Origin: Collimonas sp. OK307
GTDB taxonomy: Bacteria; Pseudomonadota; Gammaproteobacteria; Burkholderiales; Burkholderiaceae_D
Assembly (NCBI RefSeq): GCF_900113705.1
Contig: NZ_FOQI01000014.1
Coordinates: 97,331-161,330 of the forward strand
DNA length: 64,000 nt
Direction of reading: 5' to 3'
Below, in pieces: positions 46,726-55,590 of this stretch. Under the pieces are notes generated by a model that saw only the letters and a list, made by a program, of their open reading frames with translations, was not told where the DNA came from and searched no databases. Made by a program: the position numbers and the translations under genes. Every line of letters starts with the position of its first letter. The first letter of the stretch is position 1.

Positions 46726-46965
46726 TAAGCCACAGAGCATATTCGCATATTTCGCGCAAAGACCTGGTCTGGCATATTCACGGTTGATCACTATGGCACT
46801 GCCAATGTTGTTGCCATTGCGCGCGGTAATGACGCCGGCCTGGCAGCCGCTGATGTCGATTCTAACAACGCCAGGTATCTGCATTTTCTTAAAAATCTAT
46901 CGACGCACGATAACGATGTCTTTAAACATGCGCACGTGCTATTTTTAAGAATGCGTTCAGAGTAA
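46726..46965 (+). pseudogene. C-terminal remnant of an unknown protein upstream of symE copy 1
   Basis: An open frame of 79 residues without a start codon (ATEHIRIFRAKTWSGIFTVD...) ending at TAA 46963-46965. The last 37 residues (DVDSNNARYLHFLKNLSTHD... RMRSE) are inside the direct repeat and recur with few changes upstream of symE copy 2 (55591-55704). The parent gene is not recognised. Conservation of frame in both copies suggests it was once coding. Confidence 0.4.
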
Positions 46966-47282
46966 AGAGCGCTATGCAGAGTAGCAAATAGACGCGGGCC
47001 AGAGGTGCTGAAACACCCATGACCCGCTAACCACAAGCAACTAAACCGGAGTTGAATATGGCTAAGCGCAATAGTACGCGAGATACCAGCACATCGATAG
47101 TAAACGCAACACAACGGCTCAACGTGTCCTTCTATCAGGACGATGATCCTGAAACACTCTGGATTCGTCTGCATGGTAACGGGATCAAGCAAACAGGCTT
47201 CACCCCTAACGCCAACGTACGTGTCAGAGTCATGACCGGGTGCCTGATGATTACCAGTGACTAGATTTCACTGACATCGTCG
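46852..47282 (+). repeat. Direct repeat, copy 1 (symE unit)
   Basis: About 430 bases repeated at 55591-56021 at a constant offset of 8739 bases with no indels and few mismatches. It holds the remnant frame, a hairpin-forming leader (GCGGG 46994-46998 with CCCGC 47023-47027) and a symE gene. Confidence 0.9.
47058..47264 (+). CDS. SymE-like type I toxin, copy 1
   Basis: A 68-residue protein of the SymE toxin family (AbrB-like fold, reported nuclease or nucleoid-condensing activity in E. coli). The conserved C-terminus reads ETLWIRLHGNGIKQTGF, then VRVRVMTGCLMITSD, matching the family W-L-x-x-x-G-F and V-M-x-G-x-L-x-I blocks. Start ATG at 47058 has GGAG upstream; TTG at 47052 is a less likely start. 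It differs from copy 2 at four residues. In E. coli the gene is controlled by an antisense RNA (SymR) and LexA. The hairpin leader here may have a similar role, but I see no LexA box. Confidence 0.82.
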   Translation: MAKRNSTRDTSTSIVNATQRLNVSFYQDDDPETLWIRLHGNGIKQTGFTPNANVRVRVMTGCLMITSD

Positions 47283-47366
47283 GCAAACAGAAGGCTGCTC
47301 CCGACTCCGCGCTAAACGGAGCCGGGAATTGTGTGTCGCTCACAATAATTCGAACCTCTTCTGTGC

Positions 47367-47490
47367 CAGGATCCTGGCCTTGTTGTTGCCGGTCACCGAG
47401 ATGGTATCCTTGCTGCGGATCACGCGGTCCACGGTGTAGCGCATGGCACGTACCTGCGACATGATCTGGATGTCAAGACCGGTCAGATCG
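47367..47490 (-). pseudogene. Scar of icd with an internal deletion
   Basis: About 124 bases nearly identical to two separate parts of intact icd. The left part matches the region just before 56430 and the right part matches 56661 to about 56767. The 237 bases between are missing. The join lies on a shared TGTTGCC present at both edges in icd (56424 and 56661), so a short-homology deletion is likely. Nothing else of icd remains. It lies about 100 bases after symE copy 1, just as intact icd follows symE copy 2. Confidence 0.8.
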
Positions 47491-47491
47491 G

Positions 47492-47523
47492 GAGATCGGG
47501 GGCCAAGTCTTGCAATGACACAT
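47492..47523. repeat. 32-base repeat bordering the inserted segment, left copy
   Basis: Nearly identical to 55476-55506 on the other side of the segment (core TGCAATGACACAT). It directly follows the icd scar. Related shorter pieces with ATCTGACCCTG occur at about 47631-47641 and 50746-50756. The rest of the gap (47524-47755) shows no gene. Confidence 0.65.
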
Positions 47524-47755
47524 GCACGAAGATCAAGCAGCGATTCACAGGTTCGTCAAAGTGCATGTTACCGATGACTGATGTATCTCTATAATCTTTG
47601 AACTTGCTAACATAAACATGTCACTGCAAGATCTGACCCTGCCTTTCCCAGACTGCTATCGACGATTTTAAGACGGGCTTGCTTATGCCAAGTGCGCTGC
47701 AACCCAGAACCCGCCACTATCAAGGTCGTGCGACGGGGCTCTAACAGAGGCAGGC

Positions 47756-48763
47756 TTACTCTGCGCGCCGCAAGGCGTCAATCAGCTTGGCAATGCTGCT
47801 GACCTGCAGCTTTTCATAAATCCCCTGGATCTGGTTCCGTACCGTGGCTGGCGAGCGGTTCAGCGCCTGGGCGATTTCCTTGTGGCTTTCACCCTTGGCA
47901 ATCAGTTGCGCAATCGTCCATTCGCGCTGCGTGAGTTGGTCGGCCAGGCAACGTGCACGGGCTTTGAGAAACAGCAGGCCGTGCTCGTAGTAACGGTGCA
48001 CGACGATCGCTCGGCCCAGGAAACGCTCGTGGCCGGCCAACAGATCGACCATCAGTTGCGCAGGCAGATGCAACCCGCTCCAGCCATCCCACTCGGTTTG
48101 CGCCAGTCCGCTGAATTGCGGGTCTGCGTGGTAGAGCACACCACGTGCATCCGCAATCGCTGAGCCATAGGGCGACATGGCCTTGTCCGCGGCATCGAGC
48201 TGGCCCAGATGCATGACGCGATTCAGCGCCAGCGCCTGCATCACATGTGGGGCCAACTGGCCCAACAGCTGGCGCTCCTCCTTGCTGCCCTGTGCGTCCT
48301 TGTCGGCGCGGTACAGACTGATCCAATGGACAAATTGGGTGCGGGGATTGTTGTCTGCAGCAATAAGCATGTTTTCCACCCCGAAGCGCTGCGAGAAGTC
48401 GCGGTACTCACGCGCTGCACGGCCGGCGTAGAGGGTTTCGATGTTGATCGAGTAAGTGACCTCAGACTCTCCCAAGACCATGGATGCCGTGACATCCTGG
48501 TGCTTCAGCGCTTCATACTCCACCAGCATCTCGGGCGCGATTTCGTGCAAATGCACGGTGTGGATATCGATACCCGCTGGCGTGGTCGTCGCCGTGCCCC
48601 ACATCGATGAATCAAACGGCAGCACCTCTTTGATCTGTGCCAGGGCGGCATCCTGGAAATACTGGATCGGCAACTCTTGCGACAGGCGGTACAGCCGCAG
48701 TAGCAGGGTGTTGAAGTCTGCCGAAATCTTCCCGTGATGACGCATCCGCCGCCTCCGTTCCAT
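47756..48763 (-). CDS. LuxR-family transcriptional regulator
   Basis: A 335-residue regulator. Residues about 268-330 are the LuxR-type helix-turn-helix (LTQREWTIAQLIAKGESHKEIAQALNRS in outline, then ATVRNQIQGIYEKLQVSSIAKLI). Residues 15-240 are a sensor region without receiver Asp signature and resemble a GAF- or PAS-like fold. It is not a two-component regulator by its N-terminus. It is divergent from the lipoprotein gene at 48904 with a 140-base shared promoter region, so it probably controls that gene. Confidence 0.85.
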   Translation of the reverse strand: MERRRRMRHHGKISADFNTLLLRLYRLSQELPIQYFQDAALAQIKEVLPFDSSMWGTATTTPAGIDIHTVHLHEIAPEMLVEYEALKHQDVTASMVLGESEVTYSINIETLYAGRAAREYRDFSQRFGVENMLIAADNNPRTQFVHWISLYRADKDAQGSKEERQLLGQLAPHVMQALALNRVMHLGQLDAADKAMSPYGSAIADARGVLYHADPQFSGLAQTEWDGWSGLHLPAQLMVDLLAGHERFLGRAIVVHRYYEHGLLFLKARARCLADQLTQREWTIAQLIAKGESHKEIAQALNRSPATVRNQIQGIYEKLQVSSIAKLIDALRRAE

Positions 48764-48903
48764 AGTGCAATTGCACTATTGTTACATTTTGTAACCAGAT
48801 TGATACTTTACATCAATACGCGATCCGGGAGCCCGTAATTCACCTCCTGCGGGGGAAATTCTCAATGAAAAATCCACCAACCACCTTATAAAAAGGATTC
48901 TCG

Positions 48904-50649
48904 ATGAATCATCTCACTCAATGGCGCCTGGCCCTCGCTACCACAACCTTGTTAGGCTTGAGCGCCTGCGGCGGAGGCGGAAGCGACGTCTCGCCGGCGG
49001 CCGTCGCCAAACCCGCGACCACCTTCAGCGGCACTGCCGCCACCGGCGCCGCCATGGCGGGAGCCACGGTCAGCATCAATTGCGCCAGCGGTACAGGTAC
49101 GGCCACCACTGCCGCCAACGGTAGCTACACCAAAGACATTACAGACGTCACCCTGCCCTGCGTACTCAAAGCCACCAGCAGCGATGGCAACATGGTGCTT
49201 TATTCCGTCACCACGCCAAGCACCACCGGCAGCAGCGCCAGCACTGGCCAGGTGGCCAACATCACCCCGCTGACCCAACTGCTGGTCGCCAGCCTGGCCG
49301 GCACTGACCCCGCGACATTCTTCACCAATTTCAGCGCCAATGCCGGCACTGTGACAGCCAGCAACGTCAGCACCGCTCAAACGGCGGTCCTGACCACACT
49401 GAGCAATGCCGGCTTAGATGTATCCGGCCTGACTGATCTGCTGACCGGAGCATTGGTGCCGGCCACGTCCAGCACCGGTGGCAATGTCTATGACCAGATA
49501 CTGGACGCGCTGAAAGCCCGGCTCACCGCCAGCGGCACAACGCTAGACGCATTGGCCACCACCGTGGCAGCCGCATCGCCGGCTGCCAGCACCACGACGA
49601 ACAGCAACAACAACGTGGCCAGTCTGCCCGCCTCTCTGTTGTTGAAGGCAGCAGACAGCAACTGCTCTGCGCTACGCACTGGCGACTACTGGGTCATCAG
49701 CCCGACGATGAGCGGCGGCATTTCCAGCCAGTTCGCCAGCGGCAGCTTTGATGTGGCCAGCAAAACCATGACCAATCTGGTGGGCAGCTCGACCGTGCTC
49801 AGCGCCAGCAGCACCAGTTGCCGCTACCTGGCTGCTGACGGCGTCAGCGACGTTGTCGTGTCACAGGCCGGCGTGCTGATGGCGCGGGTGCTGACTAATG
49901 GCACCTACCGTCTGAGCGTTGCCATCCCCAAGCAAACCATTGCCGTATCGGAGTTGGCCGGTACTTGGAACGGTCTGGGTTTTGAGCTCAACGATGCCGG
50001 TACCGCCTATGCCACCGACAGCTTTTCGGCCACGGTCGGCAGCACTGGGATAGTCAGCACCGTGACGGCCTGCGACGGCGCCACCAGCAGTTCCAATTGC
50101 ACCACCGTCAGCCCCAGCACGAGCTTCAGCAGCAATAGCACCGGCGGTTTCGACCTGACCAGCACGGCGGTAAGCGATACCTGGACAGACCGCGTGTTTG
50201 CCTACCGCGCCGGCAACGGCGACATGATGCTGGTGGAAATCGCCGGTAACGGCAGCGTGTCGACCTGGACACAGAAGCGCACTCTTAGCCAGCCTGCCGT
50301 GGGTTCGCTCGGCGCTGGCAACTGGACAGTACGCACTAGCAACAGCCTAGTGGCAAATGCCTTGTCCAACGACACCGGATACACCGTCACCGCTGTCGAT
50401 GCCGGCACCGGCAGCGTAACGCGCACCGTGTTAGTCAGCCCCGGCGGTACCGATACCTATGACCAGACGATCGTCCTGAACAATCCGCGGGCCGGCTACA
50501 ACTTCCGCGCCGCCACCACGGCCACCAGCGCCGCTGGCGCGAGCGTAGCGGTGCGCGAGCGAACCAGCCTGAACCTGCGTGGCATGGGCGTATCGGTGCA
50601 ATCGGTACCCAGCTTCAACGCCTTCCAGATGGGCATAGACCAGCCCTGA
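48904..50649 (+). CDS. Large Ser/Thr/Ala-rich surface lipoprotein
   Basis: A 581-residue lipoprotein. MNHLTQWRLALATTTLLGLSACGGGG contains a lipobox LSAC (Cys22) followed by a Gly-rich linker. Residues about 40-115 form a carboxypeptidase-regulatory/Big-like beta domain (TFSGTAATGAAMAGATVSINC... TLPCVLKAT with two Cys). Residues about 130-245 are helical. The remainder is two or more beta-rich repeats (AVSELAGTWNGLGFELNDAGT...). Such proteins occur in Oxalobacteraceae in several copies and are uncharacterised. A good ribosome site (AAGGA) precedes the ATG. It is likely surface-exposed and under the divergent LuxR gene. Confidence 0.75.
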   Translation: MNHLTQWRLALATTTLLGLSACGGGGSDVSPAAVAKPATTFSGTAATGAAMAGATVSINCASGTGTATTAANGSYTKDITDVTLPCVLKATSSDGNMVLYSVTTPSTTGSSASTGQVANITPLTQLLVASLAGTDPATFFTNFSANAGTVTASNVSTAQTAVLTTLSNAGLDVSGLTDLLTGALVPATSSTGGNVYDQILDALKARLTASGTTLDALATTVAAASPAASTTTNSNNNVASLPASLLLKAADSNCSALRTGDYWVISPTMSGGISSQFASGSFDVASKTMTNLVGSSTVLSASSTSCRYLAADGVSDVVVSQAGVLMARVLTNGTYRLSVAIPKQTIAVSELAGTWNGLGFELNDAGTAYATDSFSATVGSTGIVSTVTACDGATSSSNCTTVSPSTSFSSNSTGGFDLTSTAVSDTWTDRVFAYRAGNGDMMLVEIAGNGSVSTWTQKRTLSQPAVGSLGAGNWTVRTSNSLVANALSNDTGYTVTAVDAGTGSVTRTVLVSPGGTDTYDQTIVLNNPRAGYNFRAATTATSAAGASVAVRERTSLNLRGMGVSVQSVPSFNAFQMGIDQP

Positions 50650-51015
50650 TCAACACTGCCGGCCCCACCGCAGCTGCGTTGGGGCCGGAGATGACCGCCC
50701 TCGCCCCAAATTATTTAACCAACGGGCTTGCTATTCAAGACGGTATCTGACCCTGGCTTTCTTGGGTTCTTGTCGGGCCGGTAAAAATCAATTCGCGATA
50801 CCAAAATCAAATTAGCCCGGAATTTTATTTGCATTATTAGCAACTCACAACATTGATTGCCCAGACGTAATTTTTTTGCTACATTGCAAAAGCCCGCTAA
50901 GCATTCGGTATATGCTTTTAATTAGTGTGTGAAGCTGAATAGCAAGCATCCCATCTGACATAAATCCTGCCTGCTGCTATTTTCTACGACCGTCCTACAA
51001 AATGGATATCGCTTC
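50650..51015 (+). other. Intergenic stretch with a GC hairpin
   Basis: A 9-bp perfect stem (50659-50667 with 50680-50688) follows the lipoprotein stop by nine bases; it has no T run. The remaining bases hold an ATCTGACCCTGG repeat piece near 50746 and AT-rich sequence that presumably includes the promoter of the cyclase gene. No gene is seen. Confidence 0.5.
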
Positions 51016-52944
51016 ATGGTTGATAGCAGTCTAGCTAAGCGCCTTACTCGCCAAATTCAACGATTTGAATTCCTCCGCGGCAGCATGGGCATACTCCTGG
51101 CGTGGTTTCTGGCGTGCGTGTTATTGGGAGCTTTGGTCTGGACGATATCGCTGGCAAAAATTCAAAGCGACAAGGCTGAGATTGAAAAGAATACTTTCAC
51201 GAAAGCGACGCAACTCTCAAAGGCCTATACCGAACAACTGTCTCGTTCTGTTGATCAAATCGACCAGATAACGCGAAATCTTAAATACGGCTGGCAGACA
51301 TTCCACGGGGCGTTAAAGCTGGAAGATCAATTGCAGCAGGGACTGTACCCAAGGTCGGCGCAAATTTATGCCTCAATCATAGATAGTCATGGAACGATTG
51401 TGACCAGTACTCTAGATAAGGCCACTGCGCCCAATATCGCTCAGAGGGATTATTTCAAAAATCGGCAGTTGAATCCAGAAAACATCCTGCGTATTGAAAA
51501 ACCAGGCAAAGGGGGGCGTTCCGGGAGAAAAGTCATTCGCTTTACGCGACGACTGGACAATGCAGACGGCTCATTTGATGGCATAGTCGTAGTCGGTATC
51601 GAACCAGGTTTTCTTGCCGCATTCACCGACGAGTCAAGCCTGGGAACGAGCGATAGTCTGGCTATAAAAGATACGGATGGCGTCGTATTGGCCGCCAAAA
51701 TGGGTGACCGCATCAGGTCATTGCCTACGATATACCGCTCTCCTCAGGTATTTGAACTGCCTGGCGGTATCAGGCGCATACCGGGGGATAAATTTGTTGA
51801 CGGCGAGTCGCGCATCGTTGCCTGGCAAAAGCTAAGTAGCTATCCGCTTGTTTCCTTCGTCAGTTTATCCGACGCAGCTGCGCTTGCCGCGTATCAGCCT
51901 ACCGCGGATAACTATCGCAATATTGCGATTGCGGGCAGCGCGCTTTTGCTTCTGCTTGCTACGGCCGGCATTTTCCTTTTATCGCGACTGGCTTGGCGAA
52001 AATATCAAGCGAATGAAGTGAAAAACACCTATCAACTGGCAATCGACGGCGCTCGCGAGGGTTTTTACATGGTGCGCGCGCTCTACGATCCACAACAAAA
52101 TGTGGTCGACTTCATGATAAAGGACTGTAACGACCGCGGCGCTCTTCTGGTTGGTTACACAAAGGAAGAACTCGTCGGGAAAAAATTTTCCGACCTGTAT
52201 TCAGGCGCGGTTTCTCAGCGCGTACTCGCCATTTTCCGTAGGGCGATGGAGATTGGTTTTTATGAAGACGAATTCAAGGCTTCGCATAATCGTAATAATA
52301 ATTCGCAGCAAACTATTTGGATGTTTCGGCGACTAGTCCGCTCGGGACGCGGTTTGGCGATGACGATAAGAGACGTTTCCGAGAAAAAATCTTACGAACA
52401 AGCTCTGTTGAAGATGGCGAATATAGACGCCCTCACCTCGCTCCCCAATCGTCATTGGCTGATGAAATTTTTACCCGCGGCACTAAACCAGGCAAGAAAG
52501 CGCAATACGATGTTTGCCATTCTTTTCATTGACCTGGATAACTTTAAGGCTATCAACGATACGTTGGGCCATGAAGCCGGAGACCAGTTGTTGCAGGAAG
52601 CAGCGATACGACTACAGTCAGTATTGAGGCCGGTAGATAAGGTGGTTCGCCTCGGCGGGGACGAGTTCACGTTATTACTCGATTCTTTCGCCAGCCAGGA
52701 AGAAGTTGCTCAGGTAGCGGCACGCATCAACCAGAAATTTTCCGTACCCTTTGAAATTTCAGAGCAAAAAAAAGTCGTTTTCGTCGGTACGTCCATCGGA
52801 ATAAGTCTATTCCCGCACGATGGCAACGATTCAGCAACACTGCTCAGGAATGCGGATATTGCCATGTATTCTGCCAAGTCCGCAGGCAAGGGACAATTTC
52901 GATTCTATGAGGAGCGATTCAGTGAGCACGGGATTGAGTACTGA
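51016..52944 (+). CDS. Membrane diguanylate cyclase: Cache sensor, PAS, GGDEF
   Basis: A 642-residue inner-membrane enzyme making cyclic di-GMP from two GTP. Two membrane helices (about 26-48 and 300-322) flank a periplasmic dCache-type sensor. A PAS domain (about 335-455, NVVDFMIKDCNDRGALLVGYTKEELVG) follows, then the GGDEF domain (470-640). The active-site GGDEF is at 547-551 and an RxxD inhibitory site (RPVD, 538-541) lies exactly five residues before it, so product inhibition is expected. There is no EAL domain. It is transcribed alone. It belongs to the segment between the two symE repeats. Confidence 0.94.
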   Translation: MVDSSLAKRLTRQIQRFEFLRGSMGILLAWFLACVLLGALVWTISLAKIQSDKAEIEKNTFTKATQLSKAYTEQLSRSVDQIDQITRNLKYGWQTFHGALKLEDQLQQGLYPRSAQIYASIIDSHGTIVTSTLDKATAPNIAQRDYFKNRQLNPENILRIEKPGKGGRSGRKVIRFTRRLDNADGSFDGIVVVGIEPGFLAAFTDESSLGTSDSLAIKDTDGVVLAAKMGDRIRSLPTIYRSPQVFELPGGIRRIPGDKFVDGESRIVAWQKLSSYPLVSFVSLSDAAALAAYQPTADNYRNIAIAGSALLLLLATAGIFLLSRLAWRKYQANEVKNTYQLAIDGAREGFYMVRALYDPQQNVVDFMIKDCNDRGALLVGYTKEELVGKKFSDLYSGAVSQRVLAIFRRAMEIGFYEDEFKASHNRNNNSQQTIWMFRRLVRSGRGLAMTIRDVSEKKSYEQALLKMANIDALTSLPNRHWLMKFLPAALNQARKRNTMFAILFIDLDNFKAINDTLGHEAGDQLLQEAAIRLQSVLRPVDKVVRLGGDEFTLLLDSFASQEEVAQVAARINQKFSVPFEISEQKKVVFVGTSIGISLFPHDGNDSATLLRNADIAMYSAKSAGKGQFRFYEERFSEHGIEY

Positions 52945-53045
52945 CGGCTATTTTCAACGTGACGATCACGCTCTCTGGCGCCACGGTTAACCAATAAATT
53001 TCCTGCCCCGCCACATCAACAATGAGCCTCCCATGAAAAAAAATA

Positions 53046-53492
53046 ATGTATAAATATTTGATCGCACTTCCTGTAATAGCAGCCATGTTCTCAAGCTTTG
53101 CTTATGCAAAATGTGAGGGGGGTAGCAAGACGCTATTTTCGTGCTCTGCGAAAAGCGGTAAACAAATAGAAGTTTGCGATGCAGGAAGTACGATCAGCTA
53201 TTCCTTCGGAAAACCACAAAGTAAACCTGACATCGCCCTGGCGGTTCCGCGCAAGTTTGCATCAACTAGCCAGTACCAGGGCATCGGGCGGGATATGACC
53301 TACTCGGTTGATATCCCGAACGGGAATACAACATACAGCGTCTTTTTCTCATCTGACAAGCTTGGCGACCACAACATTGAAAGTGGCGTAAACGTCTCAA
53401 TCGACAATAAACCTGTGGCGACTGTTAACTGTTCTGGCGGGAAGGATATTGTCAATAACCTGGAAGGCGTTGATTTGAAGCCGAGCGAATGA
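53046..53492 (+). CDS. Small exported protein of unknown function
   Basis: A 148-residue protein with a signal peptide (MYKYLIALPVIAAMFSSFAYAK, cleavage after AYA at about residue 21). The mature part has three or four Cys (KCEGGSKTLFSCSAKSGKQIEVCD and a late NCSGG), likely paired, and a beta-rich body. No family is recognised. Eleven bases upstream another ATG begins a frame with eight A (53036-53043); with seven A it would read MKKIMYKYL into this gene, so the true start or a slippage tract is in question. Confidence 0.65.
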   Translation: MYKYLIALPVIAAMFSSFAYAKCEGGSKTLFSCSAKSGKQIEVCDAGSTISYSFGKPQSKPDIALAVPRKFASTSQYQGIGRDMTYSVDIPNGNTTYSVFFSSDKLGDHNIESGVNVSIDNKPVATVNCSGGKDIVNNLEGVDLKPSE

Positions 53493-53537
53493 CGCCTTCG
53501 TGCGGCTATCAGCTGGATCCCGCAATGGCCGCCGTTA

Positions 53538-54377
53538 TTACTTTGTTGAAGCCGCCACTATCCAAGGTTCGAGCCGCCTGCCGAACGCAACCGTCGCTTC
53601 GATGGAAGGCAGTTTGTCATTGCCGGCGTAACCATATTTCTGACTTTTCCTCAGCGTCGGCTCGAACACGTCTCGGAATTCAAAAGGTACATTGATGCTT
53701 TGCGCGCTAACATCTTTTATGTATCCGGTCATCAGCGGCTGCTTTTCCTTGTTGTAATTCACCTTCGGTTGAATCTGACCGCGCACAATGCTGTAGTGAT
53801 GCGTATCCGGGTATTTCGCACGAAGCATTTCACGATCCGAACTGGCATCGACGATGAATAGCCGGCTATTCAAATTCAACTCTTGTGACAAAGCTGTCGG
53901 CTGATTCTTTTTTTTGTCATCCTCTGCCTTTTTCTTTGAGTCATCCGCATCCTCCTGTTTTGCAAGTTCGATGGACTGTTGATATGCGGGGCCATCGAAT
54001 TCCATGACCAGGAACACCGGTTTAGAAAGCTGCTTTTGATAAGCCGTCCGACCACGCTCAGTATCAATCGGCATCGAAACATTGAAACCCAATGACGCCA
54101 GCTTCGCTTTGTCTAGCCAGCCAGGATCGTTGCCGCGGTATTGCTGGTATTGATTCACGGAGCCCAGGAGCCGCCATTGCAGTCCGAGCGAGATCCCGTT
54201 ATTGTCATTATTCTGCGTCCTGCGGTAGGGGATTTGCAATTCACGTTGAGACAACTGGAGGGTGCTGTCTGCCAATCCGCTACGATTGAACATGACGCCC
54301 AGCAGCGCGATCAGATTCGCCAGGAGGATCAGCGCCACCCCTGTGATCATGGAATATCGGCGAGTCCAGCTCATCAT
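53538..54377 (-). CDS. DUF4824-like membrane-anchored protein
   Basis: A 279-residue protein. One N-terminal membrane helix (MITGVALILLANLIALLGVMF, about residues 9-29) is followed by a periplasmic domain with RSGLADSTLQLSQRELQIPYR and a long charged insert (DDSKKKAEDDKKKN, about 160-175). The pattern fits DUF4824, usually found beside DUF2157 genes. ATG at 54377 overlaps the stop of the DUF2157 gene (ATGA) and has a ribosome site GGGAGGGAG; the longer frame lies in the upstream gene and is rejected. Function unknown. Confidence 0.72.
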   Translation of the reverse strand: MMSWTRRYSMITGVALILLANLIALLGVMFNRSGLADSTLQLSQRELQIPYRRTQNNDNNGISLGLQWRLLGSVNQYQQYRGNDPGWLDKAKLASLGFNVSMPIDTERGRTAYQKQLSKPVFLVMEFDGPAYQQSIELAKQEDADDSKKKAEDDKKKNQPTALSQELNLNSRLFIVDASSDREMLRAKYPDTHHYSIVRGQIQPKVNYNKEKQPLMTGYIKDVSAQSINVPFEFRDVFEPTLRKSQKYGYAGNDKLPSIEATVAFGRRLEPWIVAASTK

Positions 54378-55441
54378 GCTCCCTCCCCGGCCTGCATTGT
54401 CCGCAAACGCTTGAGAATCACCAGAACCAGAACGGCAGTCAACCCAAGCACTAAAAAGAACAAGTATTTGGGCATCGACTCCCACCACCAATCAAAAAAT
54501 TTGGTGTACAGGAAAATGACGAAAAAAGTCACGCCGGTGTTGATCACTTCTGGCCAGTGGCGGCGTATGCCCAGCCAGATCGCGCCCGCGCTGAACAGGA
54601 ATCCCGCGAGTTGGTAACCGTGTCTGATGAAATCGGTGTCAATATCAAGATAGCTGTTTCCGCCCCAGTCGGCCAATACCAGCATCGGCAAAAACAGGCT
54701 CAGAAGAGCAAACACGCGATATAGCGTCGCAAAACCGGCAAACCGCGAATGCGACACAAATTGCGGAATGAGGAATAGCATGATGGCCACCGGAAAGAAA
54801 TTTTCCGGGCGTTCGCCAAAATCCAGCCAATACATGCCGCACCAGGTTCCGGTACGGGCGGAGACAAAGCCGATCAGACAAATGATCCCTGCTGCCAGCA
54901 GCAAGCGCAGTTCGCACGTGTATGCCAAGAGCATGGCAAACGCAGCCCACGCAATCAAGGCGTTGTCGGACGGCGTGATATTGAATATCTGTCCGAGCAT
55001 GGTTATGTCGAGCACAAAACAGGCAAAGGACACCATGGCCACGAGTTTGGCGAAATAGCCGGTCGAGTCGCGCTTTTGTACCCACATCGTGCCTAGAAAA
55101 GTACCAAGCGGCGCCAAGACCAGGATTGCTACCTGCACAGGAGTCGATAGCGTTCCCCAGAACTGATAGAACAGAAAGAAAATACTCGCGGCTAACGCTA
55201 ATGCCCCTAAAAAGGAAGCGATGCGCATTCCTGACGAGAGTTGCCGGGACTGGATGTTTCGGTCTATATCGAACGTACGGGAAAGGTCAGCGAGCAATGC
55301 TTGGTAGTGCGACGACACTGAATGCTGCTGCTCTTCTGATAGCGTAAGGACGCCACCCTGTTGCAGCCGTCCCAGTTCTTGCTGGAATACGTTGATTTCA
55401 TCTACACGGCGCTGCGCTTCTGTTTGCGTGGGTATGCTCAT
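54374..55441 (-). CDS. DUF2157 polytopic membrane protein
   Basis: A 355-residue inner-membrane protein. A soluble helical N-terminus (MSIPTQTEAQRRVDEINVFQQELGRLQQGG, to about 75) precedes nine or ten predicted transmembrane helices. The N-terminal DUF2157 pattern and its coupling to a DUF4824 gene match a conserved unit of unknown function. Start ATG at 55441 is preferred over 55504, because the extra 21 codons run into the dispersed 31-base repeat. It is transcribed toward the DUF4824 gene. Confidence 0.75.
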   Translation of the reverse strand: MSIPTQTEAQRRVDEINVFQQELGRLQQGGVLTLSEEQQHSVSSHYQALLADLSRTFDIDRNIQSRQLSSGMRIASFLGALALAASIFFLFYQFWGTLSTPVQVAILVLAPLGTFLGTMWVQKRDSTGYFAKLVAMVSFACFVLDITMLGQIFNITPSDNALIAWAAFAMLLAYTCELRLLLAAGIICLIGFVSARTGTWCGMYWLDFGERPENFFPVAIMLFLIPQFVSHSRFAGFATLYRVFALLSLFLPMLVLADWGGNSYLDIDTDFIRHGYQLAGFLFSAGAIWLGIRRHWPEVINTGVTFFVIFLYTKFFDWWWESMPKYLFFLVLGLTAVLVLVILKRLRTMQAGEGA

Positions 55442-55475
55442 GGTCTCGTCGTCATTTGTATGGTGTTGCGTCAGC

Positions 55476-55506
55476 GAGATCGGGGGCAAGCCTTGCAATG
55501 ACACAT
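55476..55506. repeat. 31-base repeat bordering the inserted segment, right copy
   Basis: Matches 47492-47523 with one indel and one or two mismatches. The two copies are direct repeats that enclose the LuxR-to-DUF2157 gene block. Confidence 0.65.
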
Positions 55507-55590
55507 TTCATGTTTTAACGCGGATAATCTATAGCTTGCCGTGGTATTTTCTTATTAACCTCTGATATGCCGATGGTATAACGCTCCGCC

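Noticed and set aside
46960..47060. LexA box upstream of symE
   Set aside because: No CTGT-N8-ACAG site found by eye in either copy.
46791..47192. 133-residue minus-strand frame across symE copy 1, repeated at copy 2
   Set aside because: It is repeated only because the whole DNA unit is repeated; the symE strand carries the family motif.
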